A stretch of DNA of 64,000 nt from Micromussa lordhowensis (taxonomy: Eukaryota > Cnidaria > Anthozoa > Scleractinia > Lobophylliidae), in contig OZ026597.1 of NCBI GenBank assembly GCA_964020085.1, positions 589,901 to 653,900 of the forward strand. The letters run 5' to 3'. The notes under the pieces were generated by a model. The model did no database searches. It saw nothing but the letters and a program-made list of their open reading frames with translations, and was not told the origin of the DNA. The translations under genes were made by a program, and so were the position numbers. The stretch's first letter is position 1, and the number at the start of each line of letters is the position of its first letter. Positions 60,693 through 64,000 of this stretch are shown one piece after another.

Positions 60693-61141
60693 CGAGGGGA
60701 ACTCTGAATTGCACGAGGCTAGGGGAAGTTCTTGGAAACCATGACGTGACAAATGAATTTTGATGGTCTAGCAGTAATTAATGCAAAGAAAACGAAACTG
60801 TTTTGCCAGCTGCAAGAAGTTCTCTTGTCCAAGGAATTCGAGAATACTACGTTTGACCAAAAACTAAGAGCCAGAATATTAGTGGAATTTTTGAGACGAT
60901 TTGACTGTCTCTTTAGCGTAAGAACAGTCTCCTTAGACTGGGTAAATTTGATGCTTTCAATGGCCTACAGATTTTGGCAAAAAATGGCGCAGTTTCCGGA
61001 AATGATTGTTCACTCAAGAGAGAACGATCAAATTCCTGAGATTCGTGACCATGATCACGTGACGTTCTCAGGCACACACCACGGTCACGCGACAATGTTT
61101 GTTGCGAAGCGCACCATAAACGCAAAGTGAAACACCACATA
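60693..61141 (+). promoter_or_regulatory. BTB-kelch 5' region with a 125-codon upstream ORF
   Basis: The segment between the foldback element and the BTB start codon. An ATG ORF at 60753-61130 (MNFDGLAVINAKKTKLFCQL…) ends 11 bp before the BTB ATG in another frame. It has no recognised domain and may be an upstream ORF in a long leader or leftover coding sequence. TGACGT and CACGTG-like motifs occur near 60743 and 61058. Confidence 0.3.
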
Positions 61142-61969
61142 ATGGTTTCCTATGCCGTGGATCTCTTGTCTAAATGCGCGCAGTTTCGAGACGAAGGTCA
61201 ATTCATCGACGTTCGTTTAAAAGTGCGTGAAGACATCTTTCCAGCTCATCGCATTGTACTCGCTGCGAATAGCGATTATTTCCACGCCATGTTTACTGAT
61301 GGAATGAAGGAGTCGAAGCAGGAAGTGATCGAACTGAAAGATGAAAGCATTTCACCTGATGCTTTAAGGACTGTAATGGACACCATCTACACTGGAGATC
61401 TTCGCGTGGACGAAGAAAACGTGTTTGAAGTTCTTGCCGCAGCTGATCATCTTCAAGTTACAAGCGTTGTTCAACAGTGTTGTGATTTCTTGAAGAGGGA
61501 ATTTATTCAGCTCCGACTTGACCTTCACAACTACTGTCTGCTTTCAACAGTGGCCGATAGACACGGTCTGAAAGATCTGCAAGAAGCAGCAGAGAAGAAG
61601 ATGGCATCGATGTTTAAGGATATTTGTGAAAGCGAAGAATTCCTGACCCATATTGGCGCAGACCAATTATTCAGTCTCCTGAGTCGAGATGACCTCAGTG
61701 CACCTTCGGAGACGTTCGTCTTCAAATCAGTGATGCAGTGGATTAAACACAAGAAGGAAGAGAGGATGGCAGTTGCAGCCAAAGTTATCGGAGCTGTTCG
61801 TCTGGGGCTGGTGGACATCAGGGTTGTGATTGAAGAACTGAATACAGAGGAAATGCAGCGAGATCCAGAGATTCACATGCATTTACACGAAGTGTTGTTA
61901 TATAACTACATGCCTTCCCATAACTCCAAATTTGCCGAGGAGAAAAGCAAGCCACGGTCAACAAGTCCG
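61142..61969 (+). CDS. BTB-kelch exon 1 (BTB and BACK domains)
   Basis: 276 codons. The ATG at 61142 is chosen because the frame upstream offers only a GTG (61127) before a stop. Past the donor the frame would stay open to 62059, but that stretch (…[15 protein letters not shown]…) is intron-like. Confidence 0.88.
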
Positions 61970-63284
61970 GTAATTAAACAGTGTCATGTGCTCAAAAAGT
62001 CTATAAAACTAATGAAATACACAAAATATATAAAGAAAACCCAAGTTCTCGTGAAGTAATTCTAAGCGTGCGTTTCACCGAATTATTTACTAATTCCACG
62101 TGATTTGTCTTCTATTTAGTTGCGTTTTTCAGCTAGTTGATTGACTTTTAAGCGAATGTAATTGTAGAGCCGCATTATTTAATTCTGATCACGCAATCAG
62201 TAGAATCCCCGACCTCCCATTCCACGCCCCCTACCCAATGCCCTCATGACGTTCCCATGCATAGGCATTCTCGCCCCCGGTGGCCGCGCTCCTTTTGGTC
62301 GGCACCAAGAATCGCGATCTCTTGTCCAACACCGGAAGCCCGCGATTCATAAGAATACGAAACGAACACTCTGGGCATGCTCAGAAAAAAGGGGTCCCGG
62401 CCAGGGGCCCGTTTCTCGAAAGCCCTGGAAACTTTTCGGACCCGTAAAGCCATTTTTAGTTCATCTGTATCTGAAAACGGAGAAGTGTATACGCCTGAAA
62501 TTTCTTTTGTGAAGAGAACCTCTCTTTATATTAGTAATACGAAAATAAAACAGCTCTGTAATCATAAGCTTCGATATTTTGCCATGACTTTCCGGGTGCG
62601 AAAACCTTTCGGGACTTTCGAGAAACGGCCCCCAGGCCAGAGGTCGCCATTCTTGGTGCTGACCAAAAGGAGCGCAGCCTCTGGAGAGGAGAATGATGGA
62701 TAGGAAAAGTGCGGCTGGTTCTGCAGCGTGGTGTTTTGGTCTACCGGTATTTATTTTAATTTGATATTTCCTTTTCAATTGTATTTCAGGCTCTGATTGC
62801 AGTTCAACCTCAGGCACAGATGCAGTATTTTGACTTTGAAGCCAAAACCTGGAAAGCTTTAGAATCTACAGTACCGGCAATTGAGGCAGCTCAGTGTCAT
62901 TGCGCAGTCTCTGTCGGCAGCAGGTTGTTTGTTGCTGGATATGCCTCTTCAGGTGATTGCATTTTTCAGTATGAAACAGAAAGAAATGTGTGGGAAAGGT
63001 TGTCACACTCATGTGGTGTAGTCAATAGCTTATGTGTTATTGATGATCATATGTACGCAATAAGTGCTGATTCAAATCAAGTTCCTCAAAGGTACAGCTT
63101 TGCCAAACGTCGATGGCAGAGTATTGCACCAGTTGGAACAAGAGATTATTACTATACCGCCAGCAAAAATGGGGCAATAGTCCACTCGAAGGTGTTTGCA
63201 CTTTATGAAAATAGATCAAAGTATTCATCTGTATGGGCCGCCGTCACCACCAAAAATACAAACAATACAAACAGTCTAGCATAA
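61142..63284 (+). CDS. BTB-BACK-kelch protein (KLHL-type), two exons, short kelch end
   Basis: Exon 1 61142-61969 and exon 2 62790-63284 join in phase 0 (donor CCG|GTAATT, acceptor GTATTTCAG|GCT) to give 440 codons. Residues ~10-120 are a BTB domain (…FIDVRLKV…, …[16 protein letters not shown]…, …[12 protein letters not shown]…); ~125-235 a BACK domain (…[17 protein letters not shown]…, …[18 protein letters not shown]…); ~275-430 hold two kelch-like blades and part of a third. Such proteins usually bridge Cullin-3 to a substrate held by the kelch propeller, in the cytoplasm. Family members are typically ~550-600 residues with five or six blades, so the C-terminus is short: homology-like sequence stops near …[10 protein letters not shown] and a [10 protein letters not shown] tail follows. 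It could be a 3'-truncated gene or have a further unrecognised exon. Confidence 0.85.
62266..62695. mobile_element. Inverted-repeat element in the BTB-kelch intron
   Basis: Left end CATTCTCGCCCCC…GCGCTCCTTTTGGTCGGCAC pairs with the right end inverted (CATTCTCCTCTCC…GCGCTCCTTTTGGTCAGCAC). It encloses a second inverted-repeat element, 62404-62633. Target duplication not clear. Confidence 0.65.
62404..62633. mobile_element. 230-bp MITE nested in the intron element
   Basis: Ends GGGGCCCGTTTCTCGAAAGC and, inverted, GGGGGCCGTTTCTCGAAAGT, extending ~55 bp through CGGACCCG/CCGGGTGCG. Confidence 0.72.
62790..63284 (+). CDS. BTB-kelch exon 2 (kelch blades)
   Basis: Begins [20 protein letters not shown] and includes kelch-type motifs …[14 protein letters not shown]…, …[15 protein letters not shown]…, …RWQSIAP…; stop TAA at 63282-63284. 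The last ~18 residues are low complexity. Confidence 0.82.
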   Translation, partial: ALIAVQPQAQMQYFDFEAKTWKALESTVPAIEAAQCHCAVSVGSRLFVAGYASSGDCIFQYETERNVWERLSHSCGVVNSLCVIDDHMYAISADSNQVPQRYSFAKRRWQSIAPVGTRDYYYTASKNGAIVHSKVFALYENRSKYSSVWAAVTTKNTNNTNSLA

Positions 63285-63559
63285 ACAGAAATGGTTTAAA
63301 CGTCCTTTGTTAGTTGATACAGGTTATATGGAAATGATGCAGTTCCAATGCACTTGGACCGGTTGTCTTTGGTGGAATGGGATACTCAACCAGTAAATGG
63401 TTTAGACAGTTTAGAAACTGTCTAGCCGCCCTTGTCAAAACGGTACAATGAACACCCGATTGATTCAGTCTAAATGTAAGTAGTTTAGCTCCAGTTTGTT
63501 AAATGGTACAACATAAAAAGATCTGGTTATGTCAAAGAACGAATAGGCTAGCTCTTTCT
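63285..63559. other. 3' flank of BTB-kelch gene
   Basis: No gene seen. It shows loose repeats of TTTAGA/CTAGCC-type words and grades into the minisatellite to the right. Confidence 0.4.
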
Positions 63560-63930
63560 GTTCAAGCGGCACAGCATAGTTTAAACTGGGCTAGAGTGAT
63601 GTCAAATGGGATAGCGTTACATGAAATGGCAGAGCATAGTAACAATTGATACAGGGTAAGATGAAATAGCTGAGCATGAAATGGCACAGAGTCGAGCGAA
63701 ACAGTTCAGCGTGATGTCGAATGAGTCAGCCCCGGATGAAATGGCACAGTATTTGGTGAAGTTATACAGCGTAATATCAAATAGCACAGCTTTGCGTGAA
63801 ATAGCTTGGCATACATTCAGACGGTGCAGCCTAAGACCACGTACACAGCTCGGCGTGAAGTGGTACAGCGTAACATCAAATGGCACAGCGTTGCGTGAAA
63901 TGGTTCAGCATACATCCAGACTGATTAGGG
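63560..63930. repeat. ~20-bp minisatellite with ~99-bp higher-order copy
   Basis: Degenerate copies of TGAAATGGCACAGCGTnnnn, about 20-21 bp each. A longer segment, 63761-63822, recurs at 63860-63921 (offset 99 bp) with ~85-90% identity. ORFs on both strands through it are repeat by-products. Confidence 0.75.
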
Positions 63931-64000
63931 CGATAATAAGTGAGCAGAACATGTTCAGAACTAGCTCAGCAATGCAATGCATGAAACATAGTATCTGAAG

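Overview
This is an animal nuclear genome window: split genes with GT-AG introns, a non-LTR retrotransposon with a poly-A tail, several kinds of TIR transposon, and metazoan gene families (a BTB-BACK-kelch protein and a membrane-anchored DUF885 protein). The gene types and the style of the short inverted-repeat elements suggest a cnidarian, most likely a stony coral. That assignment is inference, because I could not search a database.

Layout. 1-1432: sparse sequence with a broken coding exon on the minus strand (959-1228) and a 42-bp minisatellite that looks derived from the start of that exon. 1433-6070: a LINE on the minus strand with one intact 1221-codon ORF (endonuclease, reverse transcriptase, zinc knuckle), a 23-nt poly-A tail and a perfect 13-bp target duplication, inserted in the minisatellite. 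6283-6412: a 130-bp MITE flanked by TA.

6414-51643: the dominant feature, 17 head-to-tail copies of a 2,399-bp unit with no length change between copies and only a handful of single-base differences seen by eye. Each unit has the form of a non-autonomous TIR transposon: 47-bp perfect terminal inverted repeats, so every unit-unit junction is a ~136-bp palindrome with a 34-bp AT-rich centre. Inside are a ~280-bp degenerate telomere-like (TTAGGG-like) tract and a tRNA-like pol III promoter followed by a T-run. Unit 4 is split by a 4,478-bp CACTA-type element (13741-18218) with an exact 3-bp TTT duplication. The array is bounded on both sides by complete TIRs and by AATT.

51644-64000: a gene-bearing flank. 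A type II membrane DUF885 protein lies on the minus strand (four exons, 56134 down to 52182); its C-terminal exons are not in the window and the array begins about 540 bp past the last exon seen. A BTB-BACK-kelch gene lies on the plus strand (exons 61142-61969 and 62790-63284) with a shortened kelch end. The two genes diverge, and between them sits a 4,356-bp inverted-repeat (foldback) element, 56333-60688, itself hit by two younger elements that each carry 9-bp duplications. The window ends in a ~20-bp minisatellite.

Most of the sequence is mobile DNA. I see no operon-like cooperation between genes. The best candidate for something undescribed is the transposon-shaped, telomere-motif-bearing, near-identical satellite array with palindromic junctions.
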